A DNA stretch of 64,000 nt from an uncultured Litoreibacter sp. (GTDB taxonomy: Bacteria > Pseudomonadota > Alphaproteobacteria > Rhodobacterales > Rhodobacteraceae): assembly GCA_947494645.1 (NCBI GenBank), contig CANLVO010000001.1, positions 992,001 to 1,056,000 on the forward strand. The letters are read 5' to 3'. The notes beneath the pieces were generated by a model, which was given only the letters and a program-made list of their open reading frames with translations, made no database searches and was not told the DNA's origin. Numbering within the stretch: position 1 is the stretch's first letter; the number at the start of each line of letters is the position of its first letter. Below, piece by piece: positions 44,206-52,227 of this stretch. The translations under genes and the position numbers were made by a program.

Positions 44206-45171
44206 GTGATCTGGGTGCTTCAAACCGCGTTCTGGATCGGCTTCGCCGTTGTCCTTTTCACCACATTGGCGCCGCTGACAAACAGCGTGCAATGGTGGGT
44301 GCGGGGCTGGGACTTCCCGCGCATCCACATAGCCCTCGTGGCGCTCGCCCTCATGGTCCCCGCACTGCTCGTCGCGCGCACCGAGATGCTTGTCGCGGCC
44401 TGCGCGCTGTTGGTCTGCGCGGTCTATCAATTCATCCGCGTCTACCCCTACACATCTCTTGCCCCCACCGAAATCGCGCTGCGCGACGACATCCCCGAGG
44501 ACGCGCAGATCAATGTCATCTCCGCCAACGTCCTGATGGAAAACCGCGACCACGCCGCGCTCATCAACCTGCTGGAGCGCGAGGCCCCTGACATCGTCTT
44601 CCTGATGGAAACCGATCAGGTCTGGGCCGACGGGTTGGCAGACCATCTGGCAAGCTACAAGACCGTGGTCTCGCAACCGCAAGACAATCATTACGGGCTG
44701 ATCTTCGCGACCCATCTCGACGTCATCTCCGCCGAGGTCGTGCATCTGGCCGACGACGCCACACCCGCGCTGCTGGCAGAGCTGAACGGCCCAACGGGCG
44801 CGTTTTTCTTCGTGGGTCTGCATCCGCGCCCACCCGTGCCCGGCAACACCACCAAAGAGCGAGACGAGCAAATCAAACGCGCAGCCCTGATTGCCGACCG
44901 CAAGCGTTTGCCTGTCATTGCCATGGGCGATTTCAACGACGTCGCGTGGTCCTACAGCTCGCAGCGCTTCAAGGAATACGGGGAGTTTTACGACCCCCGG
45001 TTGGGCCGCACCATGCTGCCAAGTTTCGACGCCAATTCATGGATCATGCGCCTGCCTATTGATCAGCTTTACCTGACCGAAGGCTTTGATCTTGCGTCGT
45101 TTTCAAGGCTGGAGGCATTTGGCTCCGACCATTTTCCAATTCAGGCCCGGTTTGCCGTAAAGCCTAAGTAA
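44206..45171 (+). CDS. Endonuclease/exonuclease/phosphatase-fold membrane protein
   Basis: The 321-residue protein has two or three N-terminal helices (to about residue 75). An EEP domain follows, with SANVLMENRDH, the catalytic Glu of FLMETDQVW, GLHPRP, AMGDFNDVAW and GSDHFPIQA. It could be a phosphodiesterase or nuclease acting outside the cytosol. The GTG follows a strong AGGAGGGG by 7 bases. Confidence 0.9.
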   Translation: MIWVLQTAFWIGFAVVLFTTLAPLTNSVQWWVRGWDFPRIHIALVALALMVPALLVARTEMLVAACALLVCAVYQFIRVYPYTSLAPTEIALRDDIPEDAQINVISANVLMENRDHAALINLLEREAPDIVFLMETDQVWADGLADHLASYKTVVSQPQDNHYGLIFATHLDVISAEVVHLADDATPALLAELNGPTGAFFFVGLHPRPPVPGNTTKERDEQIKRAALIADRKRLPVIAMGDFNDVAWSYSSQRFKEYGEFYDPRLGRTMLPSFDANSWIMRLPIDQLYLTEGFDLASFSRLEAFGSDHFPIQARFAVKPK

Positions 45172-45194
45172 TCCGTCCCACAGTCCGTCTCTTG

Positions 45195-45219
45195 GGAACA
45201 ATCTTGCCGCCAGCAAGTT
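45195..45219 (+). promoter_or_regulatory. EcfG-like promoter for the MscS gene
   Basis: GGAAC, 16 bases, then AGTT differs from consensus at one base. It lies about 43 bases before ATG 45262, which is the normal distance. Confidence 0.45.
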
Positions 45220-45261
45220 GAGTCCCGACTGCAGTAAACTATGAGACACACCGGATTACCT

Positions 45262-46227
45262 ATGGAAACGCTTGAGCAAACCGCAACCACCGCGTGGGAC
45301 AGCCTGCGCTCGGTCTTCACCGCTGACGTGTATAACGGCAAATCCTTTGCCGATTACCTGACATTCGAAACGCTGATCTCGTTGGCCTCCAGCGCTATCG
45401 CTGCGGGCCTCATCATCCTGCTGGGCGTGATGCTGGCCGGGTTTCTGAAACGCCGCGTCCGCAAACTGGGCGAAAACCACAAAAGCCTCGACAACACGCT
45501 CTTCGGCTTTTTGGGCAACATCGTCCGCTACATCGTGTTGGCCTTCACAGCGCTTTTCGTTCTGAACACGTTCGGGGTGGAGACAACCTCCATCGTCGCC
45601 GTCATCGGTGCCGCCGGTCTGGCCATCGGTCTGGCGCTGCAAGGCACGCTGTCCAATATCGCCGCAGGCGTGATGATCATTCTCTTCCGTCCCCTCAAGG
45701 TCGGCGATTTCGTCAAGGTCAACGACGTCATGGGCACCGTGCGCGAGATCACACTGAACTACACAGAGATCGCTGATCTGGGCAATGTGCAGGTGGTGGT
45801 GCCAAACGCCGATGTCTGGGGCAACACGATCAAGAACTACTCCCGCTATCCAACCCGCCGCGCCGAATGGAGCTTCGGCGTCGGATATGGTGCCAACCTT
45901 GCGGATGCAGAAAAGATCATCCGCGACACCATCACCGCAGACGAGCGTAGCCATGCCGACCCTGAGCCCTTCATTCAGGTGAACAATCTTGGCGCAAGCA
46001 GCGTCGATTTTCTGGTCCGTGTCTGGTGCGATTCAGAAGAGTATTTCCAGTATCAGGCCGACATGAAACGCAAGGTCAAAGAAGCGCTGGATAACGCCGA
46101 AATCGACATTCCATTCCCGACGCGGACGCTTGTCGCCGACAAATCTCTGACGGACGCCATGCGTTCATCCGAAGACAGCGCGGCCAATACAGACGACGGC
46201 ACTGCGCATCAAATCGCCGCCGAATAA
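45262..46227 (+). CDS. MscS-type mechanosensitive channel
   Basis: The 321-residue protein has three N-terminal helices. The third is the Gly/Ala-rich pore helix (AVIGAAGLAIGLALQGTLSNIAAGV), followed by the beta domain (RPLKVGDFVKV, TLNYTEIADLGNVQVVVPNADV). It releases solutes on hypo-osmotic shock. ATG 45262 (weak CCGGA upstream) is preferred over ATG 45241, which has none; the difference is 7 residues. A perfect hairpin follows. Confidence 0.93.
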   Translation: METLEQTATTAWDSLRSVFTADVYNGKSFADYLTFETLISLASSAIAAGLIILLGVMLAGFLKRRVRKLGENHKSLDNTLFGFLGNIVRYIVLAFTALFVLNTFGVETTSIVAVIGAAGLAIGLALQGTLSNIAAGVMIILFRPLKVGDFVKVNDVMGTVREITLNYTEIADLGNVQVVVPNADVWGNTIKNYSRYPTRRAEWSFGVGYGANLADAEKIIRDTITADERSHADPEPFIQVNNLGASSVDFLVRVWCDSEEYFQYQADMKRKVKEALDNAEIDIPFPTRTLVADKSLTDAMRSSEDSAANTDDGTAHQIAAE

Positions 46228-46239
46228 CGTATCGCAACC

Positions 46240-46272
46240 GCCACCGCCTGCTCCAAAAGGCCAGGCGGTGGC
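46240..46272 (+). terminator. Stem-loop after the MscS gene
   Basis: GCCACCGCCTG and CAGGCGGTGGC form a perfect 11-bp stem with an 11-base loop. Only a weak T-containing tail follows, and the next start codon is 15 bases further, so it may attenuate rather than end transcription. Confidence 0.6.
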
Positions 46273-46287
46273 TATTTAGGAGCCTCC

Positions 46288-47337
46288 ATGGCCAACCTGT
46301 CGCTCAACCGGATCAGCATCGCGCTGATCGCCGTGATCCTCACCTTCACGTCGCTCAAATATGCGCAGAACATCTTTGCGCCAATGATGCTGGCCTTCGT
46401 GTTGGGGATCATCCTGTCGCCGGTCTGCGACTTCTGGGACCGCTTGGGCGCACCCCGCGCGGCCTCCGCCTTCGCCACGCTGATCATCGGCTTGGGCGCC
46501 GTGTTGACGTTGGGCTTCCTTTTGGAGCCTTCGGTGACCATGGCCATCAATCAGGCTCCGGTCATCTGGAGCGAGCTGAGCTTTGCGGTCAGCGAGGTCA
46601 AAACCATGCTGCGTGGCCTTGACGAGATCAGTGAGAACGTGGCGGAGGCGATTGATCCGCAAGCCGCGAACGCGGCGTCCTCCGGCACCTCCGTTTCTAT
46701 CCCGTCGGCAGCAGAGGCGGCCGTTATGGCCCCGCAATATCTGGCGCAAGTCATGGTGCTGATTGGCACGCTCTATTTCTTCCTGCTTGCCCGCACCGAC
46801 ATCTACACTTTCTTCGGGAAGACCTTCCCAAAGCTGGCGGAGGCCGACCTGTTTCTGGCCGAAAAACAGGTGGCCCGCTACTTCCTGACCGTCTCCATGA
46901 TCAATGCCTGTTTCGGGGTGATCGTAGGCGCCACCATGACCGTGCTCGGGATGCCGTCCCCGGTGTTCTGGGGCATCCTGGCCTTTCTGGTGAACTTCAT
47001 TCTTTATCTCGGCCCCGCAACCTTGGCCGTGGCGCTGCTGCTGACAGGCATCATCACCTTCGATGGGCCCTACAGCTTCTTGCCAGCAGCACTATACCTC
47101 GCGATGAACGCCACGGAGGGTCAGTTCGTCACACCGAGTCTCGTCGGCAAAAGCATGTCGGTCAACCCGCTGCTGGTCTTTTTGTCGCTGGTCTTCTGGC
47201 TGTGGCTTTGGGGCCCGCTCGGCGGCTTCATCGCCATCCCGTTCCTGATCTGGGCGCTGGCCGTGTCCAAGCCCATCCGGGCCGCGGCCACGTCTTCACC
47301 GCACACATCACCCGAAATGCAGCCTAGTAATCCGTAG
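46288..47337 (+). CDS. AI-2E family transporter
   Basis: The 349-residue protein has about seven or eight membrane helices and the family's core runs VKTMLRGLDEISENV, FPKLAEADLFLAEKQVARYF and the LVFLSLVFWLWLWGPLGGFIAIPFL C-terminal helix pair. Members (PerM/TqsA/YhhT group) include exporters and Na+/H+ antiporters, so the substrate is open. AGGAGCC stands before the ATG. Its last 14 bases overlap the end of the convergent histidine kinase gene. Confidence 0.92.
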   Translation: MANLSLNRISIALIAVILTFTSLKYAQNIFAPMMLAFVLGIILSPVCDFWDRLGAPRAASAFATLIIGLGAVLTLGFLLEPSVTMAINQAPVIWSELSFAVSEVKTMLRGLDEISENVAEAIDPQAANAASSGTSVSIPSAAEAAVMAPQYLAQVMVLIGTLYFFLLARTDIYTFFGKTFPKLAEADLFLAEKQVARYFLTVSMINACFGVIVGATMTVLGMPSPVFWGILAFLVNFILYLGPATLAVALLLTGIITFDGPYSFLPAALYLAMNATEGQFVTPSLVGKSMSVNPLLVFLSLVFWLWLWGPLGGFIAIPFLIWALAVSKPIRAAATSSPHTSPEMQPSNP

Positions 47338-49060
47338 CCTCATTGGTGAAGGACGCAATCTGGAAGGTCAGCACCATCGTGTAGCTGTCCTCCGTCTCCT
47401 GCGTCTCGATATCGCCACCCAATTGCAGCGTGAACGCATTGATCAGCTGCGCCCCCAGACCGGTGCTCTCTGCAGTAGTCTCCCCCGCAACCGAGTTGGC
47501 AAACCTGATCACGCAGCCCGTATCGCCTTGCGTCGTCAGAGACGCCTCGATCCAGCTGCGGCCCTCTTGGTCCGGGCCCAGATACTTCATCGCATTGGTC
47601 GTGGCCTCCGACATCAGCAGCGACAACGGCACCGCCTGATCGGGAAACAGCATGACGTCTTCAATATCGATCTCCGTACGCATCGCGTCGTCGCCATCGG
47701 CGGCAATCTCTAGCGACTTCTCGATAATCTCGCGCACCAGGTTGCCCGCATTGACCCGCCCGCCAGATTGCGACTGGTACAGGTCCCGGTGGATCGTAGC
47801 CAAGCTCAGCACGCGGTCTTGCAGCCGCCCGATCACTTCTTTTGTCTCAGGGCTCTGGGCCCGGCGTATCTGCATGTTCATGATCGACGAGATCAGCTGA
47901 AGGTTGTTCTTCACCCGGTGGTGCACTTCCTTCAGCAGCACGTTCTTGTCGCGCAGGTTGTTCTCCAGGTTGGCTTCGTCTTGCAAGATCACCCGCGCCA
48001 TCTCGTGAAAGTCATCCTCCATCTCCGCCAGCTCGACAGTGGGAATGGCCTCGTCGCGCTCCGTGGGTAGGGCGCGCGACTTGGCGAAGTCCCGCATCAA
48101 CCGGCCCAGCCTGCGCACGTGGCGGATCACCAGCCGGTGCACGGCAAACAGCGCCACGGCAAGGCTCACGACCCACATCAGCGCTGGAAAAATCCACGGC
48201 GGCAACTGGTTCAGATATCGCTGGGCGGCTTGCGTGTCCGTGGCCCAAACCCCGATGGTATAGACTGTCCCGTCAATGATCGGCACGATCGAGAAAATGC
48301 GCGGCTGCCCCTGTCGGTCTCTGCCGGAAAACGAATAGGCACCCTGGCTGATCAGCCCCACCAGATCGCTATCCCTTGGCGTATCGAGCAGCGCCTCGTC
48401 CAACGGCCCGCTGGCCGTCAGAATGTCCCCTTGCGCGTTGAAGGTGATGACATTCATCAGGTCGTCGAACTGCGCGTCCGTGTCCTGCTCGGTCAGCCGC
48501 TCATGCGGCACAGACACCGAAATCATCCCCTGAAACGCGCCCAGCTCGTAATAGGGCTCAGAGACAATGATCACCGATTTGCCGCTCAGCGGTGCCTCCT
48601 GGTTCACGGTCACATTGGCGCTTTCCGCGTCCATCATTGGCTGGAAATTGTCGAACCCGCTGAAGTCAAAAAGCTGCCCCGAGGAGGAGCATTCCATCAC
48701 CCCCGATTTGGGCAGCACGCCGATAAAGCTGAACCGGGAATTCGTCGCCAGAAACGCCCGCAGGTATTCTTCGCATTGCCCGGGTTCGTCCAGTTCCTGC
48801 TGCAGCGAGCCGAGCAGGCGCGCGGCCCCACGGGCCTGCTCAATCACGATCCGCTCCCCGAAGGAGGCCTTTTCCGTCCGCGTCAGCAGCAACAATTCGG
48901 CATTCTCACGGGCAATATCCGAGACCCGCTTGGTCTGATTCACCGCGATTAACCCGATGGGCAAAAGCGCCAGCGACAAGAGGCCAAGGATACGGAACGG
49001 AAGGCCGCCAAAGACCCGCGCACTATCGGATCTGTTCCGAGCGTTGTGTGGCGTCTTCAA
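47324..49060 (-). CDS. HisKA_2/HWE sensor histidine kinase of the general stress response
   Basis: The 578-residue kinase has helices at residues about 23-42 and 290-310. These enclose a periplasmic sensor region of about 250 residues with two cysteines (ECSSS and GQCEE). A HAMP-like linker leads to HisKA_2 with the phosphoacceptor in EVHHRVKNN (His380). The C-terminus is an HWE-type ATPase. The TTG start overlaps the ecfG stop (TTGA). A HisKA_2 kinase next to ecfG-nepR-phyR is probably the PhyR kinase of this strain. Confidence 0.92.
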   Translation of the reverse strand: MKTPHNARNRSDSARVFGGLPFRILGLLSLALLPIGLIAVNQTKRVSDIARENAELLLLTRTEKASFGERIVIEQARGAARLLGSLQQELDEPGQCEEYLRAFLATNSRFSFIGVLPKSGVMECSSSGQLFDFSGFDNFQPMMDAESANVTVNQEAPLSGKSVIIVSEPYYELGAFQGMISVSVPHERLTEQDTDAQFDDLMNVITFNAQGDILTASGPLDEALLDTPRDSDLVGLISQGAYSFSGRDRQGQPRIFSIVPIIDGTVYTIGVWATDTQAAQRYLNQLPPWIFPALMWVVSLAVALFAVHRLVIRHVRRLGRLMRDFAKSRALPTERDEAIPTVELAEMEDDFHEMARVILQDEANLENNLRDKNVLLKEVHHRVKNNLQLISSIMNMQIRRAQSPETKEVIGRLQDRVLSLATIHRDLYQSQSGGRVNAGNLVREIIEKSLEIAADGDDAMRTEIDIEDVMLFPDQAVPLSLLMSEATTNAMKYLGPDQEGRSWIEASLTTQGDTGCVIRFANSVAGETTAESTGLGAQLINAFTLQLGGDIETQETEDSYTMVLTFQIASFTNEATDY

Positions 49061-49614
49061 CGCGAGACGGGCCCGCTATCGGTTACGACCGCCATGGTCG
49101 CCTGATCTGTCAATTCCATTGGGGTCTCGTCGTTATGATCCAAAAGCTCCGCCAGATGCGCGCGGCCACGGTTGGCCCGGCTTTTGATGGTGCCAATCGC
49201 CACGCCGCACATCTCTGCGGCCTCTTCATAGGAGAATCCGCTCGCGCCCACCAGAACCAACGCCTCGCGTTGCTCGTCTGGCAATTGCTCGAACGCCACC
49301 TTGAAGTCAGCCATTTGCAAACGGCCGTCATGCTCGGGTTTGACCGACAGGGTCTCGGCGAACACGCCGTCCACGTCAGGCACCTCGCGCTTGGCCTTCC
49401 GGCGGCTCGAATAATAAGTGTTGCGCAAAATGGTAAACAGCCAGGCCCGCATGTTGGTGCCGACCTGAAACTTCTCGATATTGGTCCACGCTTTGACGAC
49501 GGTGTCTTGCACCATGTCGTCTGCAGTTGCGCCGTTGCGCGTGAGGCTCAGCGCAAAGGCCCGCAAGGCTGGCAAATGCGTTACCAGCTCGTCTCTGGGG
49601 TCAGAACTGCTCAT
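49057..49614 (-). CDS. ecfG: General stress ECF sigma factor
   Basis: The 185-residue protein has ECF sigma region 2 (LRAFALSLTRNGATADDMVQDTVVKAW, MRAWLFTILRN) and region 4 (LPDEQREALVLVGASGFSYEEAAEM, IGTIKSRANRGR). These are the EcfG-type family hallmarks. It directs RNA polymerase to GGAAC-N16/17-CGTT promoters. The anti-sigma gene nepR lies just upstream with a 4-base ATGA overlap, the usual order. Confidence 0.95.
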   Translation of the reverse strand: MSSSDPRDELVTHLPALRAFALSLTRNGATADDMVQDTVVKAWTNIEKFQVGTNMRAWLFTILRNTYYSSRRKAKREVPDVDGVFAETLSVKPEHDGRLQMADFKVAFEQLPDEQREALVLVGASGFSYEEAAEMCGVAIGTIKSRANRGRAHLAELLDHNDETPMELTDQATMAVVTDSGPVSR

Positions 49615-49775
49615 TTCTTTGAACTGCCCTGTGCGTCCTGCTCCTTGAGCTGGGACAAAAGGTCCTTGAAACGATCCGGCAATTCCTCTTGCACGAGGTC
49701 CGAATACAACCGTTTCAGGTTGTCATCTACAAGCGCCTCAAATCGTTGTTTCTTTTGGTTATTGTCTTCAGTCAT
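49611..49775 (-). CDS. nepR: Anti-sigma factor NepR
   Basis: This small open frame encodes 54 residues: a charged start, then LKRLYSDLVQEELPDRFKDLL. That is the core NepR motif of two helices that grip the EcfG region 2 and 4 surfaces. It ends with a Lys/Ser tail. The stop overlaps the ecfG start (ATGA). The gene lies behind an exact EcfG promoter, so sigma and anti-sigma are positively autoregulated. Phosphorylated PhyR sequesters NepR. Confidence 0.93.
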   Translation of the reverse strand: MTEDNNQKKQRFEALVDDNLKRLYSDLVQEELPDRFKDLLSQLKEQDAQGSSKK

Positions 49776-49818
49776 GCTCTACTACCAGTGTTTTGGTACG
49801 AAAAATTTTGGGACATTC

Positions 49819-49844
49819 GGAACCAAACGCCCATATTAGGTGTT
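49819..49844 (+). promoter_or_regulatory. EcfG-like promoter for phyR
   Basis: GGAAC, 17 bases, then TGTT has one -10 mismatch. The start codon of phyR is 36 bases further. It interleaves with the leftward nepR promoter. Confidence 0.65.
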
Positions 49845-49851
49845 GGGTTCC
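49826..49851 (-). promoter_or_regulatory. EcfG-type promoter for nepR-ecfG
   Basis: On the minus strand GGAAC (49851-49847), 17 bases, then CGTT (49829-49826) is an exact match. The nepR start is about 50 bases downstream. It overlaps the phyR promoter almost fully, so one bound polymerase should exclude the other. Confidence 0.8.
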
Positions 49852-49879
49852 ATAAAACATCAAAAAAAGGCCAAAGAAA

Positions 49880-50695
49880 ATGACGACAGCGAATGACGAT
49901 CTGGATTTCTCGGAACAGATCGGAATGGTTTTACCCTATCTGCGCCGTTACGCGCGGGCTTTGACGGGGTCGCAGAAAAGCGGCGACACCTACGCGGCTG
50001 CAACATTGGAAGCGATCTTGGAAGATCGTTCTGTCTTTGATGGGGGCATCCCGGTCCGGACAGGCCTGTTCAAATGTTTCCACACAATCTGGTCCAGTTC
50101 AGGCGCACCCATTGCCTCTCCCGAGACCGATTTGCAGGCCCGCGCCCAAGACTTGCTGGGCCGTCTGACAGCCAACACCCGCGAAGTGCTGCTTTTGCGC
50201 ACGATCGAGGATTTCAGCTTCACCGATATCGCCACCATCATCGGCGCGGACGTGGCGGAGGCCCGCAATCTTCTGGCCATCGCGCAGGAAGAAATGGCGC
50301 AGAACGTCTCTGGCAAGGTGCTGATCATCGAAGACGAGGCGATCATTTCGACCGACCTCACGGGCATCGTGACGGAACAAGGCCACACCGTAACCTCCGT
50401 CGCCCGCACGCGCGACGAGGCAGTGATCGCGGGCTCCAAAGAGCGTCCAGACCTGATCCTCGCCGACATCCAGCTGGCTGATAATTCATCGGGCATTGAT
50501 GCGGTGAATGACCTCTTGGCCGTTCTCGGCTCTGACCTGCCGGTCATCTTCATCACGGCATTCCCGGAACGCCTTCTGACAGGCGAACGCCCAGAGCCCG
50601 CCTTCCTGATTTCCAAGCCGTACCGCGAGGAACAGGTCCGTTCCGCTGTCAGCCAAGCCATGTTCTTCGCCTCGACTGAGACGCTAAAATCCTGA
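49880..50695 (+). CDS. phyR: General stress response regulator PhyR
   Basis: The 271-residue protein joins an N-terminal sigma-like domain (QIGMVLPYLRRYARALTG, then REVLLLRTIEDFSFTDIATIIGAD) to a C-terminal receiver (about 145-265). The receiver has acidic pair Glu151-Asp152, phosphoacceptor Asp196, Thr226 and Lys246. Phosphorylation frees the sigma-like domain to bind NepR and release EcfG. It is divergent from nepR-ecfG-kinase across 104 bases. Confidence 0.96.
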   Translation: MTTANDDLDFSEQIGMVLPYLRRYARALTGSQKSGDTYAAATLEAILEDRSVFDGGIPVRTGLFKCFHTIWSSSGAPIASPETDLQARAQDLLGRLTANTREVLLLRTIEDFSFTDIATIIGADVAEARNLLAIAQEEMAQNVSGKVLIIEDEAIISTDLTGIVTEQGHTVTSVARTRDEAVIAGSKERPDLILADIQLADNSSGIDAVNDLLAVLGSDLPVIFITAFPERLLTGERPEPAFLISKPYREEQVRSAVSQAMFFASTETLKS

Positions 50696-50720
50696 ACCAC
50701 AAACTCAGTAACACATAAGA

Positions 50721-50756
50721 AAAGGGCCGCCGATCACATTGATCGCGGCCCTTTTT
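50721..50756. terminator. Bidirectional intrinsic terminator between phyR and DUF1328
   Basis: GGGCCGC and GCGGCCC enclose a second GATC/GATC pairing with a bulged C. A-runs and T-runs flank it, so it can stop both convergent transcripts. Confidence 0.88.
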
Positions 50757-50774
50757 CCGTTATCCGCCTTCATG

Positions 50775-50939
50775 TCAGTTATTGCGGAACGCGCGCAGAA
50801 GCAGCGTGCCGAGAAACAGCGCAATGAAGATGAAGAACAAAAGCTGTGCGATCCCGGCCGACGCGCTCGCAATGCCGCCAAAGCCAAATACGGCGGCGAT
50901 GAGGGCGACGACTAAGAAGACAAGTGCCCAGTGTAACAT
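50775..50939 (-). CDS. DUF1328 (UPF0391) small membrane protein
   Basis: The 54-residue protein is two helices ([24 protein letters not shown] and [20 protein letters not shown]), the DUF1328 pattern. Such proteins (YtjA-like) are widespread and stress-induced, with no known activity. I use the ATG giving MLHWALVF with AAGGAA 7 bases upstream. The longer open frame upstream shares no such homology. A near-consensus EcfG promoter lies about 55-75 bases upstream. Confidence 0.92.
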   Translation of the reverse strand: MLHWALVFLVVALIAAVFGFGGIASASAGIAQLLFFIFIALFLGTLLLRAFRNN

Positions 50940-50991
50940 GATGTAATTCCTTTCGATTTCGGTCTTGAGGCTGGCTGGTGTCTGCAAGCTC

Positions 50992-51016
50992 AACCCCGCG
51001 CGTCTCAAACTGTTCC
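50992..51016 (-). promoter_or_regulatory. EcfG-like promoter for DUF1328
   Basis: On the minus strand GGAAC, 16 bases, then GGTT has one mismatch. It lies back to back with the rightward promoter of the DUF883 gene. Confidence 0.5.
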
Positions 51017-51039
51017 AAGAAACATCGTTCAACTTATTT

Positions 51040-51065
51040 GGAACCTTCGTGACGCCCCACACGTT
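51040..51065 (+). promoter_or_regulatory. EcfG-type promoter for DUF883 and following gene
   Basis: GGAAC, 17 bases, then CGTT is exact. ATG 51107 is 42 bases further. Confidence 0.78.
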
Positions 51066-51106
51066 GGGAGGTGAACCGAAACGCAAGAACAAAGGACCAA
51101 ACAGAC

Positions 51107-51445
51107 ATGGCACGTAAACTCGCAGAAGTAACCACCGCCCCAAGCACCGACGATCTTTCCGAGCAGGTCGCAACACTCCGCAAGGACGTGGGCGCACTGA
51201 CTGAACTGCTTGGCGAATTTGGCAAAGCACAGGGTGAGCAACTCACCAAAGCGGCCAAGCAGAAAATCGACACCATCAGCGCCGAAAGCAAAGCCCGCGC
51301 CTCAGCCGCTGCAGACACAGCCAGCGCGCAGTTCTCGCAAGCACAGGCACAAGCCAATGACTTCGTGAAGACCCAGCCCGCAACGGCTCTGGGCATCGCG
51401 GCAGGCTTCGGCTTTCTTGTGGGCTTCATGAGCGGCCGCAAATAA
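51107..51445 (+). CDS. DUF883 (ElaB/YqjD-like) protein
   Basis: The 112-residue protein has a long amphipathic helix of coiled-coil type ([24 protein letters not shown] and an Ala/Gln-rich stretch). A C-terminal membrane helix follows ([22 protein letters not shown]). ElaB/YqjD proteins are tail-anchored, stress-induced and in E. coli bind ribosomes; whether this one does is unknown. The start is the ATG after AAAGGA. It overlaps the next gene by 1 base (TAATG). Confidence 0.88.
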   Translation: MARKLAEVTTAPSTDDLSEQVATLRKDVGALTELLGEFGKAQGEQLTKAAKQKIDTISAESKARASAAADTASAQFSQAQAQANDFVKTQPATALGIAAGFGFLVGFMSGRK

Positions 51446-51798
51446 TGCTGGGCAGCTTAAAAAGCAAAGCGGCCAAAACCGCCAAGCGCGCAGGTCTCCT
51501 CACAGGAGGCCTGCTCGCCATGACTGTTGGCGCCGCGTTTCTCACTGTGGCCGCGTGGATCTACCTCGCAGCTGTCACCGACACGCTCACCGCAGCCTTG
51601 GTGATCGGCGGTGCCTATAGCGGCATCGGCTTGCTTTTGGCAGGGATGGCCTCAACCGGATCGTCGCAAGACACCGAGGCAGAGGCCGCGCACCACGCCG
51701 CACAGCAAAGCCACACGGCAGGGGAGCAACCCCCGCTGGTTCAGGCCTTCTTGGTCGGAATGCAGGCAGGCGCTAACGCGACAGCAAGCCGGCGTTGA
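51445..51798 (+). CDS. Holin-X/DUF1469-like membrane protein
   Basis: The 117-residue product has two adjacent helices (AGLLTGGLLAMTVGAAFLTVAAWIYL and LVIGGAYSGIGLLLAGM) and a polar C-terminal tail. This fits the phage-holin-like (holin-X) small proteins that often follow DUF883 genes. There is no phage context. It is translationally coupled to the DUF883 gene. Its last 26 bases overlap the end of the convergent receiver-like gene. Confidence 0.75.
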   Translation: MLGSLKSKAAKTAKRAGLLTGGLLAMTVGAAFLTVAAWIYLAAVTDTLTAALVIGGAYSGIGLLLAGMASTGSSQDTEAEAAHHAAQQSHTAGEQPPLVQAFLVGMQAGANATASRR

Positions 51799-52132
51799 TC
51801 AAAGCCTCGGTCAGCGACTCGTTGGTGAAGGGCAGGGCGAGCGGAACCCACCCGCGGGACATAATGTCCTGCACGGTCTCGGACTGGCCAAAGTAGGACA
51901 CGATCACCTTGCCGTTCTTCGCCTCGATGATCTCGGGCAGGTCGGTCGTGCTGAACGCCTTCGGCGGCATCCCGATCATCGCCGCGGTGATCTCGGGCAG
52001 GCGGGCAATGTGCTCACGTGCCTGCGCCAAGGTGGTGCTGCTTTCGATGCCCGCGTCAGGCCATCGGTCCCGGACCATGCCGACAAGGTCCAGAAGGACC
52101 ACCGGGTCAGATGCAACGATCAGAAATGTCAT
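51773..52132 (-). CDS. Pseudo-receiver-like protein
   Basis: The 119-residue product has an alpha/beta pattern like a response-regulator receiver (MTFLIVASDPVVLLDLVGM, then REHIARLPEITAAMIGM and KVIVSYFG). The phosphoacceptor position carries no Asp (AAMIGMPP) and the conserved Lys is a Leu in ALPF. It would therefore not be phosphorylated in the usual way. The ATG at 52132 is preferred over GTG 52168. It lies beside the general stress genes. The family assignment is by eye. Confidence 0.6.
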   Translation of the reverse strand: MTFLIVASDPVVLLDLVGMVRDRWPDAGIESSTTLAQAREHIARLPEITAAMIGMPPKAFSTTDLPEIIEAKNGKVIVSYFGQSETVQDIMSRGWVPLALPFTNESLTEALINAGLLSR

Positions 52133-52227
52133 GCCGTGCCCAACCCCAATGCGTTCGAAGAACTGCACTAATCTTAGCCAGCCGAATGTGATACCGCATT
52201 AATCTATGACATAGGGAGCATCATTTA

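Noticed and set aside
51445-51798. A prophage because of a holin-like protein
   Set aside because: No integrase, capsid, terminase or lysis gene is near by, and the DUF883-holin-X pair is a common chromosomal stress pair.
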